Positions 48,301 through 55,923 of a DNA stretch of 55,923 nucleotides are shown piece by piece. The notes under the pieces are model-generated. The model was given only the letters and a program-made list of their open reading frames with translations. It did not search any database and was not told where the DNA came from. Location of the stretch: positions 1-55,923 of the forward strand of contig VGHJ01000013.1 in NCBI GenBank assembly GCA_016868295.1. The letters are read 5' to 3'. The stretch's first letter is position 1, and every line of letters starts with the position of its first letter. The DNA is from Betaproteobacteria bacterium. GTDB lineage: Bacteria; Pseudomonadota; Gammaproteobacteria; Burkholderiales; Rhodocyclaceae. A program made the translations under genes and the position numbers.

Positions 48301-50316
48301 GGAGAGGTCGGCGCTCTTCATCACCGGGCTGGCGGCGAAGAAGGCGCCCTGGAAGGCGATGCCCTGCATCCTCAACTGCAGGTCGGCCGAGCCGGCCTCC
48401 TCGCGCGCGATCTGGAAGGCGTCGAGATAGAAGACGCGGATGTCGTTGTCGACGATCTGCTTCTGCATCGGCAGCGGGAAGCTCGCCCACAGCTCGTCCG
48501 CCGGCAGGTTGCTCTGGATGATGAAAACGCCGCCCTTCTTCAGGCCGGCGAGCGGGTTGGAGTGCTCGTACACGTTGGGGTCGGGCGAGAGCACGACGTC
48601 GACGTACACGTACTCGCAGTTCACGCGGATCGCCTCCGGCGCCGCCGAGAGGTAGTAGGTGGTCGGCTGGCCCTTCTTCTCCGAACCGTATTTCGGGTTG
48701 GCCTTGATGTCCCAGCCGAGCAGCTCATAGAGCGTCATCGCCAGGTTCTTGCCGGTGGTGATGGCGCCCCAGCCGCCGACCGAGTGCATGCGCACCGTGA
48801 TCGACTCCTTCGGCAGCAGGTTCGGGTTCTCGCTGCCGCGCACGGCCAGCGCCTGGATGCGCGGATAGGCCTCCTTCAGCGCCTGCTGGTGGATCTCGTC
48901 CTTCGGGCTGGCCGCCTCGCGCACGAAGTCGACCGAGAGGTAGAAGAACTTGCGTTGTGGCGCCGAATTTTCACCTCTGGGCAGCATGTTCTCGACGGCG
49001 CCGATCAGCGCCTCGGGCTGCAGGTCGCGCGAACCCAGGCCGTAGCAGCCCGAATAGAGGCGCGGCATGTCGGCGGCCAGTGCATAGGAAGCGTAACCGG
49101 GATAGGGTTGCCCGCCCTGCCCCGCCGTTCCGTTCTCCAGGCACTTCGTCATGGTGGCGCGCACTTCGCGCATCAGCGGCAGGTCCTCGGCCAGCGGCTG
49201 GTCGGTGCGCTCCAGCACCGCCACGCCCTTCTTGCCTTTCAGCATGGCGCCGATGAGGTCGCCCGGGAAAGGCCGGTACATGGTGACGTTCACCACGCCG
49301 ACCTTCAGCTTGCGCGTCTCGCGCAGATAGTCGGCCACGGCCTCGGCCTGCACGATCATGCTGCCCATGCCGAGGATGAGGTACTCGGCGTCCTCGATGC
49401 GGTAACCCTCCGCGCGGCTGTAGCGGCGGCCGGTCAGCTTGGCGTACTCCGCCATGCAGCGCTCGGCGATGTCGCCGATGTGGTCGAAGAAGTACGGCCG
49501 CTGGCCGGCCACCGCCTGCATGTAGGCGTCCTGGTTCTGCACCGAGCCGGAAAGCAGCGGCGTGTCGACGTCCCAGATCGCCGGCACGCGGCGGCGCTTC
49601 GGCCCGTAGAGCATGGCCTGGGCCGGCGTTGGCGTGTCGATGAGGTCGTCCGGCTTGCCGAGGTACTCGGCCACCAACTCGCGCTCGGGCAGCAGCACCG
49701 ACTCGATCAGATGCGTCGTCAGGAAACCGTCCTGGCCGATGACGGCCGGGGTGAGCGACAGCTCGGCGGTCTTGCGTCCGATCAGGTTGAGGTCGGCCGC
49801 CTCCTGCGCATTCTTCGCCATCACCTGGATGAAGCCGGTGTCGTCCACGCAGTGGTAGTCGTCGTGGCCGCAATGCACGTTGAGGCTGGCCTTGGTGATG
49901 GCGCGGCAGCCCATGTTGAGCACGTAGGGCAGGCGCTTGCCGACCGCGGCGTAGAGCGACTCGTGCATGAAGGCCACGCCCTGTGCCGAGGAGAAGTTGG
50001 TGGCGCGCAGGCCGGTCATCGACATGCCGGCGGTGACGCCGGCGGCGGCATGCTCGGACTCCGGCTCGATGAAGATGAGCGGCCGCTCGGAGATGTTGAG
50101 ATGGCCCGCCGCCACCGCCTCGGCCCAGTACTCGCCCATCTGCGTCGAGGGCGTGATCGGGTAGGCGCCGGCGGCATCCGAAGCCTCGCGCTCGACATGG
50201 ATGACGGCGGTGTTGCCGTCGACCGCATCGCGCACGCCTGGATACTTGACCTTGGCCTTGTCCTTGCCGGGTCCGGAGCCGGTCTCGATCATGTATTCCT
50301 TGAGCTTCTTCAGCAT
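45379..50316 (-). CDS. nifJ: Pyruvate:ferredoxin oxidoreductase-type enzyme, 1645 residues, with C-terminal ferredoxin domain
   Basis: It oxidises a 2-oxoacid (probably pyruvate) with CoA to acyl-CoA and reduces ferredoxin. In order: the pyrimidine-binding domain (YPITPSTQMGEYWAEA, about 52-67), transketolase-C-like domain (VTMYRPFPGDLIG, about 355), gamma domain (RMHSVGGWGAITTGKN, about 510), two [4Fe-4S] motifs (CTACGNCYTEC about 803; CKGCALCVKVC about 938), the TPP part (CGDGACLGCGEKT about 1014; SIGGDGAMYDIGFQN about 1238; SNTGGQACTSG) and an extra ferredoxin domain (CTACDEC about 1575, KCTAGCLHPG). Canonical single-chain enzymes have about 1175-1200 residues; the excess lies between the cluster motifs, inside the TPP domain and at the C-terminus. 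It sits between rnfB and rnfC. Confidence 0.9.
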   Translation of the reverse strand: MLKKLKEYMIETGSGPGKDKAKVKYPGVRDAVDGNTAVIHVEREASDAAGAYPITPSTQMGEYWAEAVAAGHLNISERPLIFIEPESEHAAAGVTAGMSMTGLRATNFSSAQGVAFMHESLYAAVGKRLPYVLNMGCRAITKASLNVHCGHDDYHCVDDTGFIQVMAKNAQEAADLNLIGRKTAELSLTPAVIGQDGFLTTHLIESVLLPERELVAEYLGKPDDLIDTPTPAQAMLYGPKRRRVPAIWDVDTPLLSGSVQNQDAYMQAVAGQRPYFFDHIGDIAERCMAEYAKLTGRRYSRAEGYRIEDAEYLILGMGSMIVQAEAVADYLRETRKLKVGVVNVTMYRPFPGDLIGAMLKGKKGVAVLERTDQPLAEDLPLMREVRATMTKCLENGTAGQGGQPYPGYASYALAADMPRLYSGCYGLGSRDLQPEALIGAVENMLPRGENSAPQRKFFYLSVDFVREAASPKDEIHQQALKEAYPRIQALAVRGSENPNLLPKESITVRMHSVGGWGAITTGKNLAMTLYELLGWDIKANPKYGSEKKGQPTTYYLSAAPEAIRVNCEYVYVDVVLSPDPNVYEHSNPLAGLKKGGVFIIQSNLPADELWASFPLPMQKQIVDNDIRVFYLDAFQIAREEAGSADLQLRMQGIAFQGAFFAASPVMKSADLSEEKLFKAIEDQLQAKFGAKGKRVVDDNLRVVRRGFTELKEITEKSVGATRRNLRDKAAGLPVMLKQLPEGDGKVADIHRFWEQTGSFYASGKGSDNLVDPFIGASLVPAATGVFRDMTQIRFEYPEWIAEKCTACGNCYTECPDSAIPGLVSSVADVFNTAMTRIERGGRPTRYLRRAVRTLEKKLRGMIGGDGVSVRPLIDDAINATIAEAPAVERETLAEEFRLFRESLGDFQFGTTKPYWTQKEKKGKGTGGLFSITINPYTCKGCALCVKVCEDDALRMVTQTEATNERLRRDWNFWLDLPSTPAEYSRIDSLDEKIGALETLLLDKKNYGSMPCGDGACLGCGEKTAIHLFTGTVTALMQPRVKRHIEKLDELVARLEKHIRMKLTESVDLSDTGAVLQAVRATEGADLTLANLAAKIMENKPSRPLDPAWVKWATQLIEKLKDLKWRYVEGPTRRGRAEMGIINATGCTSVWGSTYPFHPYPFPWTSHLFQDSPSVAMGIFEGHMAKMAEGFKAVRMAELELSGEYNSEKHEDFFRRFTWHDFSEEEWLLCPPVVSIGGDGAMYDIGFQNLSRALMSGMPIKVLVVDTQVYSNTGGQACTSGFISQISDMAPFGDAQRGKQETRKEISLIGMAHRTAYVMSGTIAHTNHLIESYIDGLNARRPALFNIYAVCPPEHGIGDDKSVDQSKLAVEGRAYPLFRFDPDAGTTFSECVSLEGNPALEEDWPGYTLSYVDESGSAQKMDLPMTFADFAATEGRFLKQFRKAPPETWNDDMVPVADFLKLDRDEREGKFPYIWATDPKNRLMRLLITEDLVRATEERLAFWKQLKDVAGLGRAAVDSEMLADQVRAELIQKITASLGVAGGDALPAAAPQMAASAAAPSADGYEPVWVETPECTACDECTSLAPKVFVYNDQKQAIVVNPKGAKYADLVKAAEKCTAGCLHPGTPWNMGEPGIEKLMARAAKYN

Positions 50317-50325
50317 GGCATCACC

Positions 50326-51198
50326 TCAGGCGGAAATCAGGGGGAGTTCGTTCTGGCGCAGGATCTTCCTGGCTTCCGCGCCCTTGACTGGAGTATTCGG
50401 GTTGTCGAACCAGACGATGGCGCCGGTCGGGCAGCGCTCGATGGCGGCCTTCGCCGCACGCGCGTTCTGCGCGTAGTCGATCACCGCCAGGTTGTTCTCC
50501 AGGCGCATCACGCCCGGCTTGCTGTCCATGACGCACTTGCCGCAGGCGGTGCAGGCCACTTCACAACTCGCCTCGGCCGTGTCGCCGTCGGCAAGGTTCC
50601 TGCACGCCACCCACAATTTGCGCGAAATGGGCTCGAGCGAGAACAGGCCCTTCGGACAGACCTCGACGCAGTCATTGCAGGCGGTGCACCTGTCGGCGCC
50701 CACCACCGGCAGGCCGTGGGCGTCCATGTGGATGGCGTCGAAGTTGCAGACCTCGGCGCAGTCGGCAAGTCCCAGGCAGCCCCAGGCGCAGTCCTTGCCG
50801 CCGCCGCTCACCACCGCCGCCGCGCGGCAGGAGACGTGTCCGGCGTAGCGGGCGCGCAGATAGGCGACGTGTCGGCCGCCGGCGCAGGCGAGCCGCGCCA
50901 CGCGCTTCTCCACCGAGCCGGCGTCGACGCCGAGCAGGTCGGCGATCACGCTGTTTTGCGCCGGCGCGTTCACCGTGCACTGCGCCGGAATCACCTCGCC
51001 GGCAACGACCTTCTCGGCGAAATTGCGGCAGCCCGCGGTGCCGCAGGCGCCGCAGTTGGATTTCGGCAGCAGCGCCTCGACCTCGTCGATGCGCGGATCC
51101 TCATAGACATAAAGGCGCCGGCTGGCATAGGCGAGCACACCCGCGAGCGCGACGCCCAGCACGGCCATGAACAACCCGGACAAAACCAGCGATCCCAT
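50326..51198 (-). CDS. rnfB: Rnf electron transport complex subunit B (ferredoxin-like)
   Basis: It has 290 residues. An N-terminal membrane helix (about 4-25) is followed by the RnfB cluster motif CGACGTAGCRNFAEK with a later Cys (about 49-75), then two ferredoxin-type [4Fe-4S] motifs (CTACNDCVEVCPKG and CTACGKCVMDS plus nearby Cys) and DCAWGCLGLADCAEVC. It takes electrons from reduced ferredoxin. It is the first gene of the operon, 9 bp before the oxidoreductase gene, and its Shine-Dalgarno sequence lies in a palindrome. Confidence 0.95.
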   Translation of the reverse strand: MGSLVLSGLFMAVLGVALAGVLAYASRRLYVYEDPRIDEVEALLPKSNCGACGTAGCRNFAEKVVAGEVIPAQCTVNAPAQNSVIADLLGVDAGSVEKRVARLACAGGRHVAYLRARYAGHVSCRAAAVVSGGGKDCAWGCLGLADCAEVCNFDAIHMDAHGLPVVGADRCTACNDCVEVCPKGLFSLEPISRKLWVACRNLADGDTAEASCEVACTACGKCVMDSKPGVMRLENNLAVIDYAQNARAAKAAIERCPTGAIVWFDNPNTPVKGAEARKILRQNELPLISA

Positions 51199-51683
51199 CT
51201 GCGCCGCAATCCTTTAGGATTGAAATAACCACGATAACACCAGGGTCTGCGTGGCATAAAAAAGCGCAGACACAACCGCGCAGACACTGGATTCAAATGG
51301 CGTCGGGCAGCGCCTTGCGGGCGCGAGCGGCAACAGCCATTCACGGGGCAGCCGGAGATCGAATCCGGCTTACAGGACGGTCAGGCAGGGTGGGCCGGAC
51401 CGAATGACACGCAAGCAACTGGTTGGGCTGCCTGCGTTCGTGATGAAGCGAGTATAGGGAATCTCGCCGCGACGCAACAACAAAGTCTTATATATGATAA
51501 CCCTAAGTTTTTCTTATAAGTGACGTAGGGTTGCGTGTATTTTTCATATAGTAAAACAACTTTTCTCTAATCGGTAAATTTTCGATGCTGCGCCGCAGCG
51601 TCTGCAGTTGGGAGCGGATGAATCGCCTGCCTATAATGAATAACAGCTTGATTTCGCGCGCTGCCACACTCAGTTTAAAAAAC
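51199..51683. other. 485-bp intergenic region between rnfB and amrB
   Basis: No gene is supported. It holds the rnfB palindrome, an inverted repeat GTCTGCG/CGCAGAC (51245-51271), a direct repeat GCGCAGACAC (51264 and 51278), a hairpin AGCCGGA/TCCGGCT (51350-51370), and an AT-rich part (51480-51560) with AACCCTA and TAGGGTT arms about 20 bp apart around CTTATAAG. It must carry the divergent promoters of the rnf operon and the amr genes, but I cannot place clear -35/-10 pairs. Confidence 0.55.
51207..51222 (-). promoter_or_regulatory. Palindrome covering the rnfB Shine-Dalgarno sequence
   Basis: CAATCCT and AGGATTG are perfect 7-bp arms around TT. On the minus strand the AAAGGA ribosome binding site lies in the right arm, 8-14 bases before the rnfB ATG. 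The stem could lower translation, or the palindrome could be a protein-binding site. Confidence 0.5.
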
Positions 51684-52499
51684 ATGAACCCTTCTCTGAA
51701 CATACGCCCGCCTGCCGTCGCCGGCATGTTCTATCCGGCCGCTTCCGATGAACTCACGGGGGTCGTCCGCGCCTATCTCGCCGCGGTTCCGGCAGGACAT
51801 CACCCGTCGCCGAAGGCGCTGATCGTGCCGCATGCCGGCTACATCTATTCCGGCGCGGTGGCGGCCCATGCCTACGCCCGGCTCGCGCCGCTGCGCTCGA
51901 CGATCCGCCGCGTCGTGCTGCTCGGCCCGGCGCACCGCGTGCCGATCCGCGGCCTCGCCCTGCCCGTCGCCGAGGTCTTCGCCACGCCGCTCGGCAGCGT
52001 GCCGATCGATGGCGCGGGAGCGCGCGCCGCGCTCGAACTGCCGCAGGTCTTCGCCAGCGACGTGGCGCACAACCTGGAGCACTCGCTGGAGGTGCAGTTG
52101 CCCTTCCTGCAGACGGTGCTGGACGATTTCGCCCTGCTGCCCTTCGCTGTCGGCGCGGCCTCGCCCGCCCAGGTGGCGGCGGTGATCGATCTCCTCTGGG
52201 GCGGGCCGGAGACCCTCATCCTGATCAGTTCCGACCTCTCGCATTTCCACGGCTACAAACAGGCGCAGGGCATCGACCGCAACACCGCGGACGAGATCCT
52301 TGCCTTCGACCCGAGCATCGACCACCAGCAGGCCTGCGGCGCGACGCCGATCAACGGGCTCCTGCTCGCGGCGAAGCGCCGCGGCATGGCTATCGAACTG
52401 CTCGACCTGCGCAACTCCGGCGACACCGCCGGCGACCGCTCGGGCGTCGTCGGCTACGCCGCCTTCGCCCTGACGGAGCCCGAACATGACCAGCGATGA
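51684..52499 (+). CDS. amrB: AmmeMemoRadiSam system protein B (MEMO1 family)
   Basis: It has 271 residues from ATG 51684 (MNPSLNIRPPAVAGMFYPAA). The MEMO fold is related to class III extradiol dioxygenases: VPHAGYIYSGAVAAHAYA (about 48-65) with a metal-type His, VLLGPAHRV, NLEHSLEVQLPFLQ (about 130) and SSDLSHFHGYKQA (about 187) hold the conserved His. Its reaction is not established. It overlaps amrA by 14 bp; together with amrS it forms the AmmeMemoRadiSam trio. Confidence 0.95.
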   Translation: MNPSLNIRPPAVAGMFYPAASDELTGVVRAYLAAVPAGHHPSPKALIVPHAGYIYSGAVAAHAYARLAPLRSTIRRVVLLGPAHRVPIRGLALPVAEVFATPLGSVPIDGAGARAALELPQVFASDVAHNLEHSLEVQLPFLQTVLDDFALLPFAVGAASPAQVAAVIDLLWGGPETLILISSDLSHFHGYKQAQGIDRNTADEILAFDPSIDHQQACGATPINGLLLAAKRRGMAIELLDLRNSGDTAGDRSGVVGYAAFALTEPEHDQR

Positions 52500-53018
52500 A
52501 CTGGGCAATGCCCTCCTCGCCCATGCGCGCAGCGCCATCGCCGACCATTTCGGCCTGGCGGAACCGTCGGCACCGCAACACGAAGCGCTCGACCGTCCCG
52601 GCGCCACCTTCGTCACCCTGACCCAGAACGGCCAATTGCGCGGCTGCATCGGCTCGATCGAGGCGCATCGCCCGCTTGGCCGCGACGTGCGGGAAAACGC
52701 CCTCGCTGCCGCCTTCCGCGACCCGCGATTCTCGCCGCTCGCGGCCCGGGAATACGGGATCACGCGCGTCGAGGTCTCGCTGCTGACGCCTGCCGTCGCC
52801 ATGGTCTTCGTCGATGAGGCCGACTTCATGGCCAAGTTGCGCCCCGGGGTGGACGGCATCGTTTTCCAGTACGGCCGCCACCGCAGCACCTTCCTGCCGC
52901 AGGTGTGGGAAAGCCTGCCCGACCCGAACCTGTTCATGCAGCAGTTGAAGCGCAAGGCCGGCCTGCCGCCCAACTTCTGGCACGAGAGCGTCGCAATCGC
53001 GCGTTATGAGGTGGCAAA

Positions 53019-53037
<19 letters not shown>
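52486..53037 (+). CDS. amrA: AmmeMemoRadiSam system protein A (AMMECR1 domain)
   Basis: It has 183 residues. The AMMECR1 signature LRGCIGSIEAHRPLGRDVRENALAAAFRDPRF (about 48-80) with the LRGCIG core is exact, and VEVSLLTP and VWESLPDPNLFMQQLKRKAGLP near the end are typical. The function is unknown; the Cys in LRGCIG is invariant. The start overlaps amrB by 14 bp and the end overlaps amrS by 19 bp. Confidence 0.95.
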
Positions 53038-54113
<1,076 letters not shown>

Positions 54114-54114
54114 C

Positions 54115-54626
54115 ATGCATCGTCACGAAGTCCTCATCCCTGCCGCAAAAGTCAGCCTCACCGGCACGGCGACCCTGCCCGAGGGCGCCAGCGGCATCGT
54201 CGCCTTCGCCCACGGCAGCGGCAGCAGTCGCCACAGCCCGCGCAACCAATATGTGGCGAGCGTACTGCACCAGCACGGCATCGCCACCCAGCTCTTCGAT
54301 CTGCTCACCCGCAGGAGGACCGCAACTACGAAACGCGCTTCGACATCGATCTGCTCACCGAACGCCTGCTCGCCGCCGTCGCCTGGCTGGAGGACGACAA
54401 GGAAACGAAGGGCATGAACATTGGCTGCTTCGGCGCCAACACCAGTGCCGCCGCGGCGCTGCAGGCGGCGGCACGGAACCCCAAGGTCGCCGCCGTCGTC
54501 TCGCGCGGCGGCCGCCCCGACCTCGCCGGTCCGCAGGCGCTGACTCTGGTTCTCGCGCCAACCCTGCTCATCGTCGGCGGCTGGGACGACGGCGTGATCG
54601 ACCTCAACCGCCTAGGGAAGGTCTGA
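54115..54626 (+). pseudogene. Alpha/beta hydrolase gene, frameshifted and cut by the IS element
   Basis: The first frame starts at ATG 54115 (MHRHEVLIPAAKVSLTGTATLP) and contains GIVAFAHGSGSSRHSPRNQYVA, typical of the dienelactone-hydrolase-like family. Near 54308 the frame changes: LFDLLT continues in another frame as EEDRNYETRFDIDLLTERLLAAV-like residues, then GMNIGCFGANTSAAAAL (nucleophile elbow), VVSRGGRPDLAG and PTLLIVGGWDDGVIDLN. One C missing from CCC after LLT explains it. The last codons GKV-stop are IS sequence. The Ser of the usual GxSxG elbow reads GCFGANTS. The final third is absent even beyond the IS. Confidence 0.85.
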
Positions 54627-55787
54627 ATAAGGTGTGAACGATTTCTCTGTCACTGGGTCTGACTGAAGGATCGTGCACAGGGGTGGAAACGATGAAACAG
54701 ATGACGCTCACGACAGGTGGCTTTGAGCGGTACGGCAAGACGACGCGACGCGCGACGTTTCTGGCCGAGATGGACCGGGTGGTGCCGTGGGGGGCGCTGT
54801 GCGCCCTGATCGAGCCGGTGTATCCGAAGGCCGGCAATGGCCGGCCACCGATCGGCCTGGAGCGGATGCTGCGCATCTATTTCCTGCAGAACTGGTTCAA
54901 CCTCTCCGACCCGGCGGTGGAAGAAGCCCTCTACGATTCCCTGTCGATGCGCAGCTTCGTCGGCATCGATCTGGGCCGGGAGGGCGCCCCGGATGAAACC
55001 ACCGTATGCAAGTTTCGCCACCTGCTGGAAGCACATGATCTGGGCAAGCGGCTGTTCGAGGAGGTCGGGCGCCATCTCCAGGACAAGGGCCTGAAGGTGG
55101 CCACCGGCACGATCGTCGATGCGACGATCATCAACGCCCCGTCCTCGACCAAGAACCAGGACAAGGCCCGCGACCCCGAGATGCACCAGACCAAGAAAGG
55201 CAACCAATGGTACTTCGGCATGAAAGCCCACATCGGCGTCGATAGCAAGACCAAGCTGATTCACTCCGTCGTCGCCACCTCGGCCAACGTCCATGACAAG
55301 CACCCGATTCCGCAACTGCTGCATGGCAACGAGAACCGGGTCTATGGCGACTCGGCCTACGCCAGCCAGAAGGCACTGATCGGCCAGGCCGCGCCGCGCG
55401 CGAAGGACTTCACCAACCGGAAGTCCAGCCGGCACAAGCCGCTGACCGAGCGGGAGCGCGAGAAGAACCGTCGCAAGTCGCGGGTGCGGGCCAGGGTCGA
55501 GCATGCCTTCCTCGTCATCAAGCGCGTATTCGGCTTTGCCAAGGTGGCCTATCGAGGCTTGGCGAAGAACGGCAACCGCCTGTTCGTGGTGGCCGCCCTG
55601 GCCAATCTCTTCATGGCCCGCCATCACCTGTTCAGAGTCCAAGGGGATCGGTGTGTCCAGTAAGCGGAAAAGAGCCCAAGGGATCGAGCCACTCCGGGAA
55701 AATTCGCCCGATTCTCCGCAAATCCTTCGCCATTGAGGTGCAAATGCGTTCATCGCCTCGCGCAATCGCTACTTGTTCAGACGTTCC
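54616..55787 (+). mobile_element. IS5-family insertion sequence, complete
   Basis: The element is 1172 bp. The terminal inverted repeats begin GGAAGGTCTGAATAAGG (left) and, read inward from the right end, GGAACGTCTGAACAAGT; 14 of 17 bases match. One transposase ORF fills it. The flanking tetranucleotides are CTAG (54612-54615) and TTAG (55788-55791), both of the YTAR type favoured by IS5-group elements, but they are not identical. Confidence 0.9.
54683..55663 (+). CDS. IS5-family DDE transposase
   Basis: It has 326 residues, intact; MKQMTLTTGG at codon 4 is an alternative start. The N-terminal DUF772 domain (PPIGLERMLRIYFLQNWFNLSDPAVEEALYDS) is followed by the DDE catalytic core: Asp146 in GTIVDATII, Asp223 in VYGDSAYAS and Glu273 in RARVEHAFLVIKRVFG (the Y-2R-3E-6K-like C1 signature). 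It should move this element by cut and paste or copy. Confidence 0.96.
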   Translation: METMKQMTLTTGGFERYGKTTRRATFLAEMDRVVPWGALCALIEPVYPKAGNGRPPIGLERMLRIYFLQNWFNLSDPAVEEALYDSLSMRSFVGIDLGREGAPDETTVCKFRHLLEAHDLGKRLFEEVGRHLQDKGLKVATGTIVDATIINAPSSTKNQDKARDPEMHQTKKGNQWYFGMKAHIGVDSKTKLIHSVVATSANVHDKHPIPQLLHGNENRVYGDSAYASQKALIGQAAPRAKDFTNRKSSRHKPLTEREREKNRRKSRVRARVEHAFLVIKRVFGFAKVAYRGLAKNGNRLFVVAALANLFMARHHLFRVQGDRCVQ

Positions 55788-55826
55788 TTAGACCCAGGAA
55801 TACGCGAAAGGTTGCCGTCCGCCCTC

Positions 55827-55832
55827 TATAAT
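55827..55832 (+). promoter_or_regulatory. Candidate -10 box (TATAAT) for rbgA
   Basis: A perfect TATAAT lies 26 bp before the rbgA start and 40 bp after the IS end. I see no good -35 box at the right distance, and the natural -35 region may have been altered by the IS insertion. Confidence 0.4.
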
Positions 55833-55858
55833 CGGCGCTTTTCCGGACCGGCTCCTTC

Positions 55859-55923
55859 ATGACCATCCAGTGGTTCCCCGGCCACATGACGGCGGCGCGC
55901 AAGGAAGCCGCCAGGACCCTGGC
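55859..55923 (+). CDS. rbgA: Ribosome biogenesis GTPase RbgA/YlqF, 5' fragment
   Basis: The window ends 65 bases into the gene. The start MTIQWFPGHMTAARKEAARTL matches the well-kept N-terminus of this circularly permuted GTPase family (QWFPGHM). RbgA helps the late assembly of the 50S subunit in Bacillus; the proteobacterial role is less clear. Confidence 0.85.
   Translation, partial: MTIQWFPGHMTAARKEAARTL

Noticed and set aside
51350-51370. A T-arm-like hairpin suggesting a tRNA or tRNA fragment
   Set aside because: Only one 7-bp stem is present; no acceptor, D or anticodon arms can be built around it.
51503-51727. A 74-codon minus-strand ORF overlapping the amrB start
   Set aside because: AT-rich, no family features, and it collides with the well-supported amrB N-terminus.

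Overview
The window is GC-rich chromosomal DNA from a betaproteobacterium, probably of the Rhodocyclales type. This rests on gene content and order (mltG-tmk-holB-pilZ-tatD; rpsB to rnhB in one run; RnfH beside RatA and SmpB; a SenB-type glycosyltransferase; an rnf operon holding a large pyruvate:ferredoxin oxidoreductase). Species cannot be set by eye.

Left edge (1-1150): an accessory remnant. It has a truncated antitoxin-like ORF, a vapC toxin gene broken by one extra base at a catalytic codon, a small phage-like gene pair, and a 28-bp sequence resembling a XerC/XerD dif site. Next comes housekeeping: a minus-strand operon mltG-tmk-holB-pilZ-tatD-ankyrin (1.2-5.6 kb), ygfZ and an NRDE gene (5.7-7.5 kb), then ldt, tadA, guaA and guaB (7.5-11.5 kb), and a group with DUF4124, rnfH, ratA, smpB, an SPFH/NfeD pair, an rRNA/tRNA methyltransferase and senB (11.6-16.5 kb).

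The core (16.5-30.7 kb, minus strand) is one 15-gene run: rpsB, tsf, pyrH, frr, uppS, cdsA, dxr, rseP, bamA, skp, lpxD, fabZ, lpxA, lpxB, rnhB. A strong sigma-70 promoter lies before rpsB. It links translation, isoprenoid and phospholipid precursors, outer-membrane protein assembly and lipid A. Opposite it are map and glnD; then come thpR, ispF-ispD, a DUF4010 membrane protein, an aromatic aminotransferase, an AsmA-like gene whose stop codon appears lost, and tRNA-Asn.

The energy module (40.6-51.2 kb, minus strand) reads rnfB, a 1645-residue pyruvate:ferredoxin oxidoreductase with a C-terminal ferredoxin domain, rnfC, rnfD, rnfG, rnfE, rnfA and a 63-residue Cys-rich membrane protein. Reduced ferredoxin made from a 2-oxoacid would feed the ion-pumping Rnf complex, or the complex could run in reverse to supply low-potential electrons. 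Palindromic repeats fill the two non-coding gaps inside this operon.

The right end (51.2-55.9 kb) has a 485-bp AT-rich intergenic region, the AmmeMemoRadiSam trio (amrB, amrA, amrS), a frameshifted and truncated hydrolase gene, a complete IS5-family element and the first codons of rbgA/ylqF. Several short dispersed repeats recur in the window, including a CTGACTTT-containing motif that is far more frequent than chance.
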